In this document: piece after piece, positions 25,982 through 37,228 of the stretch
Numbering within the stretch: position 1 is the first letter of the stretch
How the letters are laid out: each line of letters begins with the position of its first letter
NCBI GenBank assembly: GCA_023525715.1
Contig: CM042011.1
Location: 64,695,854-64,759,853, forward strand
Direction: 5' to 3'
From: Cichorium intybus
Lineage: Eukaryota > Streptophyta > Magnoliopsida > Asterales > Asteraceae
Length of the DNA stretch: 64,000 bases
Program-made: the position numbers and the translations under genes
The notes under the pieces: model-generated
What the model saw: the letters and a program-made list of their open reading frames with translations, nothing else
Databases searched by the model: none
What the model was told of the DNA's origin: nothing

Positions 25982-26287
25982 AGATAATTATAGTTTGAAT
26001 TATTAAGATAAAGGTTTATCTTAATTTGAATTCAAAAAGGCTTATTCTCTCTAGAAATTTCGTTCTCCCCTCTAGCTCTTGGGTGTGACTTCATTTGAGG
26101 CAGGACAATTGTGCTGCTCAGCTTCCAAGAAATCCTAAAATGTTAGTTTTTCTGATTTGGTTCTTTTAGTTATTTTCTTGTGGCCTTTAGGAATTTATTA
26201 TATGTTCAATTAGAAGAAAACATAGATCCTTATAGGTTGCATGTGAACTTAGGATTTTTAGTTCATATATTTGCATAAAAACCTTCA
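25536..26287 (+). repeat. 5' LTR of the 12-kb copia element
   Basis: Begins TGTTGGATTAGG and ends AACCTTCA. It contains a (TA)n run (about 25918-25978). Relative to the 3' LTR it lacks about 80 bp at 26043-26048, the segment that holds the TATA box in the other copy. Confidence 0.9.
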
Positions 26288-26288
26288 G

Positions 26289-26300
26289 TGGTATCAGAGC
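26289..26300 (+). promoter_or_regulatory. Primer-binding site (initiator tRNA-Met type)
   Basis: TGGTATCAGAGC lies 1 bp after the LTR end. It is complementary to the 3' end of plant initiator tRNA-Met, the usual copia primer. Confidence 0.85.
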
Positions 26301-26919
26301 TTTTTGGTTGTTTTCTTGTTGAACTGCTGTAATTGGTTTCCTAAAAATTAGGGTTTATAGCTTCTAAACCCTAATGGGGCTAAAATTGATTTAGGGTTAG
26401 GGTTTTGAAAACCCTAGCCCCTCCCTCTTATGATTTTCGAAAAATATGCTAGGGTTTTAGAAGGTATTCTATTTTTGGTAACTTTAATTTGATTAATTAA
26501 ATGGATAACCTTAAACCCATTATTTGAAATCGAAAATTAGGGGGTTTAAGATAGGTTTTAATTAATTTGATTAATTTGATAAAACCTATCTACATTTGAA
26601 TTAATTTAATTAATTGGTAATTAAAAGATAATTCAAGGATTTAATTTAATTTAAATTTAATTGTTTTAAATTGGCAAAAAATTAAAGGATAAATCCTAAA
26701 AAAATATTTTAAAAGGTTTAAAATATAAAATTTAATTAATTGGTTAATTAAAAGATAATTAAATCGTTTTATAGGTTTAATTTAATTTAAAATTTAATAG
26801 TTTAAATTCCAATAAATTAAAAGATAAACCAATAACATTTTAAAGGGTTTAAAATTCATCTTATATATATTATAATTAAATGTTAATATTATATGTATAA
26901 GATTTAATGGTTAGTCAAA

Positions 26920-27640
26920 TCAATAGTAGGCCTCATTCACGAAGCTGATCTATAAAGTGGGTATAAGGATACTGCCTATAAAATGGCAGTCTAATGGGTG
27001 TCCACTCTCACCCACCGCTCGCCTAATCAGTGGAGGGTCGTTAGCCGAACGGGTTTGATAGGACCAACTTAATCTCATTAAAAGTATAAAGTTATTAATG
27101 AAAGTACTAGAACATCTTTAAAAAAAATCCCAAAATCTAGTTACTTTAGGAAAAATGTGAATAGATGCTAACCCATGAAATTGCACATTACACTTTATGA
27201 AACATTAGTGGAGCGTGTGTGGTTTACCGGCACACTAATAGGGGTTCATAAAGAGTGGTAATGGGTTTCTCATGATTTATCATTTTTGATGGAGCGCGTG
27301 TGGTTAACCGACACATCAATTAGAGATGATAAATGACATTGAGATTACCAAGCTAATTTGCATGGTTATTCACATCCAATTTGTGATCCTCGGCATCCCA
27401 GTCACAAACAGTGGAGCACATCTGAGATTAAACATGCCATTAAAAAGTTCAATGAATCTCAACAGTTCTAGGAATTTCATAGGATGAAAATGATAAATGT
27501 TTATCTACCTTAATGACCAATATGTTGTGATTACAGCATCCCTCTTCACACCATAGTTGGGGTATTTTGGATCCTAGCCTTATTAAATAACATATTGGGT
27601 AATTATTTAAAAGGATCAATTAAACTAATAAATTCTGGTT
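26920..27640 (+). other. Untranslated leader of the copia element
   Basis: No open frame was seen. It holds two copies (27209 and 27291) of a GGAGCG.GTGTGG..ACCG.CACA motif that recurs at 34693 and 35688 in the same element (see findings). Confidence 0.5.
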
Positions 27641-27649
27641 ATTTTATAG

Positions 27650-28008
27650 ATGTCTAGTGTCAATTCTCCTCTTTCTCCTCCTTCACCCATTTCTGAAAGC
27701 ATCAGAATGCACCTGCCAAATATGGAAAGGCTGACTGGCGTGAACTATATGGTATGGCTTCATAAATTGATAATAGTTCCCTGTTTTGTTGGCAAGCCAT
27801 ATCTGACTGAGTGTCCGCCCCCCCCCCCAAAGCATGACATCATACAGTAGCTTGTGATGAGCATGAGTCCTTGATTGATAAGTCAAGGAAAGTTCGTTGC
27901 CTAATACTATTGATCATTGACCCCGAGTTCCGCAGGAATTTAGAATTCCTGGGGTCAGATAAGTTAACACAGCTAGTTGTGGAAAAGTTCCATGAACTGG
28001 TTGAGAAA
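27650..28008 (+). pseudogene. Copia gag N-terminal remnant
   Basis: ATG 27650 opens a frame with MERLTGVNYMVWLHKLIIV, matching the start of copia Gag (L-x-G-x-N-Y-x-x-W). The frame breaks at a C-run near 27820 (stop at 27848) and continues in another frame as DKSRKVRCLIL...VVEKFHELVEK up to the nested insertion. Gag-like sequence resumes after 32531, again with stops. It is not translatable as a whole. Confidence 0.75.
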
Positions 28009-28560
28009 TGTAACATCCCCCAATCGCACGTATCACAATATTGTCCGCTTTGGGCCACCCAGCGTGGGTCAACCATCATGGGATTTCTCCCACCCGGGCA
28101 CGCTTAACTACAGAGTTCTTATGGGATCTGCTGCCCTCACGGCTTTAAAACGCGTTGTGTTAGGGAGGTATCCACACCCCTTATAAGGAGATGCTTAGTT
28201 CTCCTCCCCGGTCGATGTGGGATCAGGGATCTCTCCCCATTCACCCCCCACTACAGGGTTCGACGCCCCCGTCGAACGCACCAACCTCGTGCACCAAGCT
28301 CAGATACCATCTGTAACATCCACCAATCGCACGTATCACAATATTGTCCGCTTTGGGCCACCCAGCATGAAAACTTCCCAGGGGGTCACCCATCATGGGA
28401 TTTCTCCCACCCGGGCACGCTTAACTACAGAGTTCTTATGGGATCTGCTGCCCTCACTGCTTTAAAACGCGTTGTGATAGGGAGGTATCCACACCCCTTA
28501 TAAGGAGATGCTTAGTTCTCCTCCTCGGTCGATGTGGGATCAAGGATCTCTCCCCATTCA
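28009..28560 (-). mobile_element. Cassandra-type TRIM retrotransposon (LTRs with 5S-rRNA-like promoter)
   Basis: Two direct repeats, 28009-28243 and 28312-28560, enclose only 68 bp. On the reverse strand each LTR starts TGAATGGGGAG and ends GGATGTTACA. The interior begins with primer site TGGTATCTGAGC (28298-28309, one mismatch to the Met type) and ends with GTGGGGGG as polypurine tract. The reverse strand of each LTR carries 5S rRNA-like sequence: GATCCCATAAGAACTC, GTTAAGCGTGC, and in the 28312 copy GATGGGTGACC and CCTGGGAAGT (box C). LTR-borne 5S sequence without coding DNA is diagnostic of Cassandra. The copy at 28009 lacks most of box C. Confidence 0.9.
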
Positions 28561-28564
28561 AAAT

Positions 28565-28832
28565 TGTAAGACCCGTTCCGCCGAGTCGCGGCCCGAAGGA
28601 ATCCGCGGCGCGGCTTTAGGAAGAATCTAGAATCGCGAAGGATTTGTACGCACGGCGCGGTTCTAAAGAACGCGCGACGCGGTGCGCCTCTAAAGTGAAA
28701 AACCCTAATTCGGATTTAAACGCCTATATAAAGGGACCCAGCCCTAGGGTTCGTGTTTTTGGGAGTTTTCTGGAGCAGAGGCGTCTGGTTTCGGTAGATA
28801 CTCGTTGGTCTCGAGACTTTGAAGGCTTTGAG
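28565..28832 (+). repeat. Truncated 5' LTR of the chromovirus
   Basis: Begins TGTAAGACCCGTTCCGCC and matches the first 270 bp of the 3' LTR (31073 onward) at roughly 95%. It stops at CTTTGAGAG, where the sequence jumps to RT coding DNA, with GAG as possible junction microhomology. It includes the TATA-like CCTATATAAAGGG at 28722-28734. Confidence 0.85.
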
Positions 28833-31077
28833 AGGTATTGGAGACCTTAAGGAAGGAGAAGCTTTATGCAAAATTATCCAAGTGTGACTTTTGGCTACGG
28901 GAGGTCCAGTTTTTAGGTCACATCCTCAACGAGCAAGGAATCATGGTAGACCCGGCTAAGGTAGAGGCCGTGATGCGGTGGGAGGTTCCGAAAACTCCCT
29001 CGGAGATTAGAAGTTTCTTGGGTCTGGCTGGTTATTATCGTCGTTTCATCCAAGACTTCTCAAAGGTTGCGGTACCTTTGACTCAGCTAACTAAGAAAAA
29101 CGCTGCTTTCGGTTGGGTGAGGAGCAGCAGCAGGCTTTTGAGATTTTGCGGCGAAAATTGTGTGAAGCTCCAGTTTTAACCTTGCCTGAAGGCATGGAGG
29201 ACATGGTAGTTTATTGCGATGCATCTATCTCGGGATTGGGGGCAGTCTTGATGCAACGAGGTAGGGTGATTGCTTACGCCTCATGACAGTTGAAGCCCTA
29301 TGAGGCTAACTATCATACTCATGAGTTGGAATTGGGAGCGGTGGTTTTCGCTCTCAAGATTTGGAGACACTATTTGTATGGAGTGAAGTGTACCATCTAT
29401 ACCGACCACAAGAGTTTGAAGTATCTAATGGATCAGACCAATCTAAATATGAGACAGAGAAGATGGTTAGATGTGTTGAAAGACTATGATTGTGAGATAC
29501 ACTATCACCTTGGAAAGGCCAATGTGGTAGCGGATGCGTTAAGCCGTAAGACTTCAGGTACACCCCTTCGGGGCGTTTGTCTAAGGATGACAATTGTGAC
29601 ACCGCTGCTTGAGCTGATAAGGAAGGCTCAGGTGGAAGCAAGCAAGAGCGAAAATCAAAAAGGTGAAAGAATTGTGGGTCAGTTGGCAGCTATGGTCAAA
29701 GATAGTAGAGATCTGTTAGCTTGCCATGAGAGAATTTGGGTACCGAAGCTGGGCGGGGTTCGTCAAACCCTATTGGAGGAGGCACATAAATCCAAGTTCT
29801 CTATCCACCCTGGAGCAACTAAAATGTATAGGGATCTGCGCAAATATTATTGGTGGCCAGGCATGAAAAGGGAAGTAGCTTGGTTTGTCGAAAGATGCAT
29901 GACCTGTCGTAGGGTCAAGGCCGAGCACCAACGGCCTCATGGTAGACTGCAGCCTCTCGAGATCCCAGAATGGAAATGGGAGCATATCACAATGGATTTA
30001 ATCACAAAGTTGCCAAGAACCCCTCGACATAAGGACACCATTTGGGTTATCGTGGATAGGTTGACTAAAAGTGCTCATTTCCTCCCCATTCAAGAGACCT
30101 TCTCTGCAAAGGAATTGGCTAAGGTCTACGTAGATTAGATTATCTCTCGGCATGGTATACCGGTCTCGGTGATATCCGACCGGGATGTCCGATTTACGTC
30201 TAGGTTTTGGAAGAAGTTTCATGAGGAATTAGGCACTCGCCTTCATTTCAGCACAGCATATCATCCTCAGACGGATGGGCAGAGTGAAAGGACGATTCAA
30301 ACGCTATAGGATATGCTTAGGGCGTGTGTCATCGATTTTGGTGGCAGTTGGGATTCTCATCTCCCTTTAGCTGAGTTTTCCTATAATAACAGTTATCACG
30401 CGAGCATTGGCAGGGCTCCCTTCGAAATGTTGTATGGAAGGAAATGTCGGACACCTATTTGCTGGGGCGAGGTTGGCCAGCAAGTATTGGGTAGTACTGA
30501 GGTAGTGCTCAAGACAATTGAGTTAATTCAGAAGGTTCGGGAGAGATTGTTAACGGCTCAAAGTCGACAGAAAAGTTATGCAGATCGGCGACGGTCCGAT
30601 CTCGAGTTTCAAGTTGGGGATTATGTTCTTCTTAAGGTGTCACCTTGGAAGGGAGTTATTCGTTTTAGGAAGCGAGGAAAGCTTGGCCCTAGGTACATTG
30701 GACCTTATCGAATCATCGCGCGAGTAGGAAAGGTAGCTTACCGGTTGGAGCTGCCCGAGCAGCTTAGTCAGATTCACGACACGTTCCACGTTTCACAACT
30801 CAGAAAGTGCATTACCGAGGAATCTACAATAGTGCCTTTGGAGGATATTCAATTAGACGAACGCCTAAATTATGTGGAGCGACCAATTGCCATCATTGAA
30901 AGGAAAATAAAGACTTTACGAAATAAAACAATAGGATTAGTTAAGGTGCAGTGGCAACATCGTAAAGGGTCCGAATGGACTTGGGAACCGGAGGAGGAAA
31001 TGCGGAGACATTACCCAGAATTGTTTACAGGCACGGATTTTGGGGACGAAATCCAGTTAAGTGGGGGAGAATTGTAA
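28833..31077 (+). pseudogene. Chromovirus pol remnant (end of RT, RNase H, integrase, chromodomain)
   Basis: The order is the RT end (EVQFLGHILNEQG, FLGLAGYYRRFI), RNase H (VVYCDAS near 29210, FALKIWRHYLYG, TDHKSLKYL), integrase zinc finger H-H-C-C (C-M-T-C at about 29900), DDE core (ITMDLITKLPR onward), and a C-terminal chromodomain-like VKVQWQHRKGSEWTWEPEEE. Damage includes a 1-bp loss near 29115 and stops at 29284 (TGA), 30136 (TAG) and 30307 (TAG). The terminal TAA at 31075 lies in the first bases of the 3' LTR. RT catalytic motifs are gone, so it is non-autonomous at best. Confidence 0.88.
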
Positions 31078-32530
31078 GAACCGTTTCGCCGAGTCACGGC
31101 CCGGAGGAATCCGCGGCGCGGCTTTAGGAAGAATCTAGAATCGCGTAGGATTTGTACGCGCGGCACGGTTCTAAAGAACCCGCGACGCGGTGCGCCTCTA
31201 AAGTGAAAAACCCTAATTCGGATTTAAACGCCTATATAAAGGGACCCAGCCCTAGGGTTCGTGTTTTTGGGAGTTTTCTGGAGCAGAGGTGTCTGGTTTC
31301 GGCAGATACTCGTTGGTCTCGAGACTTTGAAGGCTTTGAGAGATTAGAAGAAGGAGAACCAACGCGGGAGAAGGTTTGGGACGGATCGTGGGCATCACTC
31401 TGTCCTTCAGAAGTAAGGTAAGAAGATTTACTATTTTGACTTTCCTTTTTATCCCGTCATATGGTGTTACCCGTTGATTAGTAGTCTTAGATGACTTGTA
31501 ACACTTAGGGTTTAGACCAAGGACATGCATGGACTTGCATGTCCATAAGGATGTGATCTTAGGGTAGTTTCTGATCCCAGGAAGGGTATGGATTGAAACC
31601 CTAGTCGATGACTGAACTGATTAAGGGCTAATGAGACTTTGGATTGATACGAGTCCGCGGCGCGGACAGGCTATGTCGGCGACGCGGGTTCAAGTAGAAC
31701 CCCGTAAGTGTAATGATAGTCCGCGACGCATAAGAGAAAGGTCGCGCCGCGGCGAGCGACTGTTTGACCCAAAAGCTTAGTTTTGACCAGTGTTGGTTAC
31801 CTAACGTGGGGTCTGACCTTTAGGCAAGTCTATAGAAGTTTAGTCAATGCTTGACATGTTGTATATGTGGGATATAGGTGTGTGGACGAGCTAGTGGAGA
31901 TATTAAAGTATATCTGTGCGGTTTCGAATCAGGTGAGTATCCTCACCTTACTATATAATGTTGCATGTTAGGCATCTTGTGTGTTATTTACAGTTATATG
32001 ATTTGCTCTTTATCTGTGGTTATTTGTTGTTGGGCTTAGTACTGATGTGTGTCCCCTCGTAGCTGTTGTATGGCGAGTTGGACTATTGCCTTGTCCCATA
32101 GCTGTTGTATGATGGGCTGGGCCATAACCGGGAACCCATAGCTGTTGTATGATGGGTAGAACCTTCCCGTGTCCATAGCTGTTGTATGATGGACGCCCGT
32201 AGCTGTTGTATGGCGGGTAGGGTCGGGTCGTTCTCAAGGACGGGTTGTTAAAATGTGGGCATGTATGGTAATTTGTGGACTCACTAAGCTTTAAGCTTAC
32301 CCGTTGATTTTATAACATTTCAGGTATTTCAAATGACAAAGGGAAGGGCAAGGCTTGACGGCAGTGCATCGCATACAAGAGATTTATTTTAATGAACTAT
32401 ATTAGTATTTTCAAATATTTCCGCTGTTGGTTTAAGTAACATGTTGAACAGTTTTACTTTTTGGAACAAATATTTTATTGGAACCTTGATAATAAATGAA
32501 TTTTAGAAATTATGAAATTGGGGCGTTACA
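31073..32530 (+). repeat. 3' LTR of the chromovirus (1458 bp)
   Basis: Starts TGTAAGAACCGTTTCGCC and ends GGGGCGTTACA. It has GC-rich near-palindromes (TCCGCGGCGCGGA at about 31653), a TATA-like CCTATATAAAGGG (about 31230), and an ACTCACTAAGCTTTAAGCTT block at about 32280 shared with the solo LTR at 20045. Confidence 0.88.
32056..32220 (+). repeat. Minisatellite in the chromovirus LTR
   Basis: Five irregularly spaced copies of TAGCTGTTGTATGATGGG or its TATGGCGGG variant, about 25-45 bp apart. I see no coding potential across it. Confidence 0.8.
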
Positions 32531-35500
32531 AGAAAGGACGAGCTAAGATCTTCAAAGAGTTTGAAGTGTGCAGGAAGTAGCACCAGTTCATATGTTCTCA
32601 AGACTGAGAGACGCATAGGTGAACTGTATAAATTTCGACTCGCTGATCCGTTCATCCTGATGTACAGGAAGGGAAACCAGATAAGACAATCGTGGATATG
32701 CATTCAATGTTAACTCTGTATGAGTCGTTCATAGAGAAGCATAGTTCCATTGATTCAGCTGCTTCGGGATTGAGTCCAGTAATAGGACACATCAAGAAAT
32801 GATCCATATCGTCTGGATCGGTTCCTTGATGTTTCAAACTGGGAATCCACAGGGTGGGACACAGTCACGGAAAGATTGGAAAAATGCTCTGAAGCCGAAC
32901 AGTTTGACAAATCAGGAATATCTTAAAATTCAGAACCCCTGATCCTTAATTCCTTGATACAGGATGTGTTTCTCACATTTGCTCTATATGCATGGACACT
33001 GTAGGATGTGGGATGTTGTTCAGACTGGATCTGAAGCTCATGCAGTTTTAGAGTTTAGTTGGATATTGAAATCATGGTATTAGCTTATTAGATGCGTATG
33101 ACATTGTCTATCATATAATACATTGTTCAAGGATTTTGTTTTAATAAAATTGTCAATTTTCTTTTAACACATGTTGTTTGAAATATCCTTGAAATGTTGT
33201 ATGATTGTGTTGAATGCATGATTAGTAATAACTTGAATATTGATACATCCAAAGTGTTTGGATTTAGGAATTGTGTCCCTTATGATTGTTAAGACAAATG
33301 TTGTAAGAATCAATTCAACCAAAGGTCCAGTTGGACAGGACTTTGGAATCATTTGAATTAGAGTCTCATGATGAGTTGAGTTCTTAATGTGTCAAGAAAT
33401 GAATCACCCAAAGATCCAGTTTGATAGGACTTTGGAATCATTTGACTTAAAGTCAGATGATGATTAAGTTCTTTATTAAGTGCATATGGCAAGAAATGAA
33501 TCACCCAAAGATCCAGAGGATAGGATTTTGGAATCAGTTGACTTAGAGTCAACCGAAGATTGCAAATCTTGAACAGAATTAACAAAGTCATAAGTTTACA
33601 TAGATATGTAAAAGGCATTGAGATTAGGAGCAACGGACACATCAGTTGCTATGTATTGCTCGAATCTTCAAACATAACACAATTGTTTGTACTTCACGAT
33701 ATTTGTCATTCGATATGACGAATATGGCTTCGCTTATCAGAATAAGAAATTGAATTGAAACCTTGAACAGTTCAAGGACTTCAAAGGAAGTACAAGATCC
33801 GCAGAACCTGAGTGACAACATAAACTGGGAAAATGTTTCATAGTTCATTCTCTTCCAAGAATATTAATAAGTTATAATGTGTTTTAGGGAAGATGATGGA
33901 GCATTGGTCGAAACAGTTCGATCCTCGATGTATGAGATACATTGTCAATTAGTTTCCAATAAATTGAATTCTAAACCAGTCAGACTATATTCCGACCACA
34001 TTCTAGACTAAGTAGGCTTTGGAGATACTGCTGAAATGTGAAGCTGGGATTATCCCACTTGCACATAGAGAGTCCATGGTCTTGTAGTGTTCGTCTGAAC
34101 CTCATGACTAGCCTAAACCTGATCAGCAATGTCGTTTCACTGGCTATCCCGCTGTAACTGTAAAAGAATAACTCTTTTAGAAAGAACTCATGTTCTAAGG
34201 AAACAGTGGGAGTTGGGACAGTCCTGAATGAGTTCAGGATTAGCCAAGTAAAAAAAACTTTTAGTCATCACTAGGCTTGGAACAGAAATCAGATTTTTGT
34301 TCTACAACTGACATAATCTCCTCTTGACCAGTAGTATTGATCACCATCATAAGTAGTTATGATCAAGGTGACATACCGATTGGTGGTAAAACACTATAGT
34401 TGGTACGGATTTATAATCCGACTACTTGGAAGTATTGGTGAGCCCGGTTGCTTCCAAACAAGAGAACCTTAGGGCGAGATACAGTCTATATGGCATTTTG
34501 ATTGATTTTACACCTGGTCTAAAAACCAGTGGGAGTAAATGAATCATCAAAAGAATACAGCATGGACAGAAGCGTACCTTCAGAACATCTGGTTGAGTGA
34601 GACGATACTCAGAGTCAAGTAATTGGCTCCGAGAGGAGCACTCTCAATAGAAGATGAAATCCGAAAGGATACTGCATATTGTAAGTCCGTAGTGGAGCGC
34701 ATGTGGATCACCGACACACTAATGGGGGCTCACAAAGAATATGCCAGTATAAAGGTACATGGGCCCGGGATTTTCCCACGGGCATCTCACAAGAAAGGAT
34801 ATTCAGATTCTCGAAATATGCCAAAGGATTGGATTTGGGGAATGTGCTGAAAGATTTCCATTAAGATGTCAAAAAGGGTTTGGATTCACAAAAGGTGCCA
34901 AAAGTTTTGGATTCTGTGAATAGTCCATAACCGTGTCAAAGCTAGTGGGAGTATCGTTGTTATCTACTATCTCCATATGTGAGTTACATACTATTTCTAG
35001 GAAACGTCTCCTTTCATTACAAAGTGTAATGACTTGGTGTTAAGAGACGGATCGCTGTGAAAGACTTAATAGAGATACGACATACTCAAGTGGTTGTAAA
35101 CATCTATAAGATAGATCGAAACTCTGCCAAGATGATCTTGATGAGATTCAAGATTCATAGCACCAGGAAACGATTTTCCTATCATTGCAAAGTGTGATGA
35201 CTTGGCATGAAAGAAATAAAGAAGGTGCAACATACTCATGTAATTCACAGTCATCTATTGGAAAGATGAAATCGCCAGCATAGACCTAGCCATTGTAAGC
35301 ATGATCTTGATAAGATTCAAGATGCACGAGAAAAGTCTCCGAAAGGAAAATAGTTTTTCGAAAATCATGACACAAGGATTATAAATAATCCTTGGATTCC
35401 GAAAGGGTTTGGAATAGGATTAGATCGGGTTCCACAAGTTTTGGATCGATCATAAAGTCATGAACATGTCCTGATGATTTAATGCTTAGGGCATAGTAAG

Positions 35501-36760
35501 TTGGATTCAGGACATTGCTTGGCTGGGAATACTGGATGGATTGGTTGAACTCAAGTGAGAATTCATTAGGAAATGATTAGGGTGAAAGTGATTGTATTAA
35601 TTTGAAAGATTTTCAAAGTGGTAATTATTAACATCAAGACATGATGTTAAAGGACTTCATGGTTAAAGAGTCTCGTTGGTATTCTGATGGAGCACGTGTG
35701 GTTCACCGGCACATCATAACACCTCGAAATAGTCTTAGGGTGCAGTCAAGTAGACTAAAGACCCCAGAACCATAGGAAGTCACAGTACACATTACCAGAA
35801 TGGAGTTAGAAGAGAAATTGACAAGATAACTTATTGAGATGTTATCGGATAAGCATCTGATTGGATCATTTGCAATAAAGTGTATAAGTATAAGATACTT
35901 TGGATACATAGAAAGAGTGTAAGGTTCATAAAGACATAGCTGTAAAATTAGAATTGAAAGTTTAAAAGAAATCTTGAAACCGATAATAGTTTATGACAAG
36001 GTCTTACTTGGTGATTACCTTGTGGAGACTTGGTAATAAGCAGGAGTAGCTGCCATTCAGATTTTTATGTTTCGCTTTCGCATGTTTACTTCCCGAATAA
36101 TTTAATTATTCAGAAAGGTCCACAGTCGCTCATACTTTGGGAAGTAAGTGTTGAATCAAGACTGCCATGAATTAGTTTGTAGACTGTCTAAGGAGTTAGA
36201 CATAGCAATAGGATTGCTACAACATTCATGAGTACTTAGAAATAGAGATTTGAGTATTGGATAAACCCACGCTCAACAGATTGCTTCATGGATTATATCA
36301 CAAGCAATGTTGAGACGATAATATCTTATGATCATGAAGTGGAGAGATATGAGTTATAATTTACAAGGCAGTTGTTCATTGATAATACGAAAACGCATCG
36401 GTAACTCGATGTTATAAAACGTGTTGTTGTGAATGATTTGTCTGGTAAAAGATATAAGCATATAAGTCGAAGCTCATTCGTTCCTTAACCCTGATGGGTA
36501 ACGATATCTGTAGGCCTCTCGATGATTTTGAAGTTGACTAAAGTGCTGGCCAGCCTGGACTAAATTGATGTGTTCAATTAGAAGTTCTAAAGTCATAAGC
36601 AGAATCGGAAATCGGGAAACAGAGTATCAGACCGAGATTGATCTCAATCCATGTCTCGTGTCTGAAAATATCTTGTTGGACGAAGGATCATATGATCACT
36701 TATCTATGGACAGAACTGACTGGGTCAGAGTTCGGCAACAGTTTCTAGGAAGCTACAGTT
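32531..36760 (+). pseudogene. Decayed copia gag-pol interior (RT trace near 34880-35010)
   Basis: Most of this 4.2-kb stretch has no frame longer than about 95 codons. A copia RT core is still traceable at about 34890-35010: SGSIVVIYYL, then stops and substitutions where the family has the YVDD active site, preceded by a degraded FGFI...DEPCVYKK-like stretch. Gag-like words occur up to about 32900. The stop density shows this interior was non-coding long ago. Confidence 0.6.
33306..33560 (+). repeat. Three tandem copies of a roughly 90-bp unit
   Basis: Each unit has AATCA..CAAAG.TCCAG, GATAGGACTTTGGAATCA and TTGACTTA.AGTC. Copies begin near 33306, 33400 and 33495 and differ by substitutions and small indels. 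Confidence 0.75.
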
Positions 36761-37152
36761 TGTTGATTAATTAGAGGTTAATTAGGTGTCTAAGCCATGA
36801 CTAATAATTAGTATTTATCTAATTAATAGTGGCATAGTCCATTTGGGTTGCCCTCATAGCAGGAGGTTTGATAGAAAGTTTAGTAGAGAGAAAGATTGAT
36901 TTATCATATGATTAATAAATCAATAGAAATTAAATAAATAGTTTATTAATATATTAAAGTGATAATATATTAATTAGAAACTATATTAATTAATTAGGAA
37001 TTAATCTAGAATTAATTGGAATTAATTTGGAGATTAAATTAATTAATTAAAGGTGCATGGACTAAAACTATAATTATTCAATAGTTGAGTAAGTGACAGT
37101 TTGAATGAGTGAAGTGGCCAGCGAAATATATATATATGGAAATATATAAATT

Positions 37153-37228
<76 letters not shown>

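Larger units (their letters stand above)
28565..32530 (+). mobile_element. Ty3-gypsy chromovirus with a large internal deletion
   Basis: A 5' LTR remnant (28565 to about 28832) runs straight into the end of the RT, so the rest of that LTR, gag, protease and most of RT are missing. Remaining pol sequence continues to a polypurine tract GTGGGGGAGAA and the complete 3' LTR (31073-32530). The integrase ends in a chromodomain-like segment, placing it among the chromoviruses (Tekay/Del-like). AGAAA follows the element at 32531-32535 and also precedes the adjacent Cassandra element at 28004-28008. Confidence 0.87.

Noticed and set aside
28009..28560. A genuine 5S rRNA gene pair
   Set aside because: The 5S-like part is incomplete and diverged, and it lies within LTR-like direct repeats with primer site and polypurine tract; Cassandra explains it.
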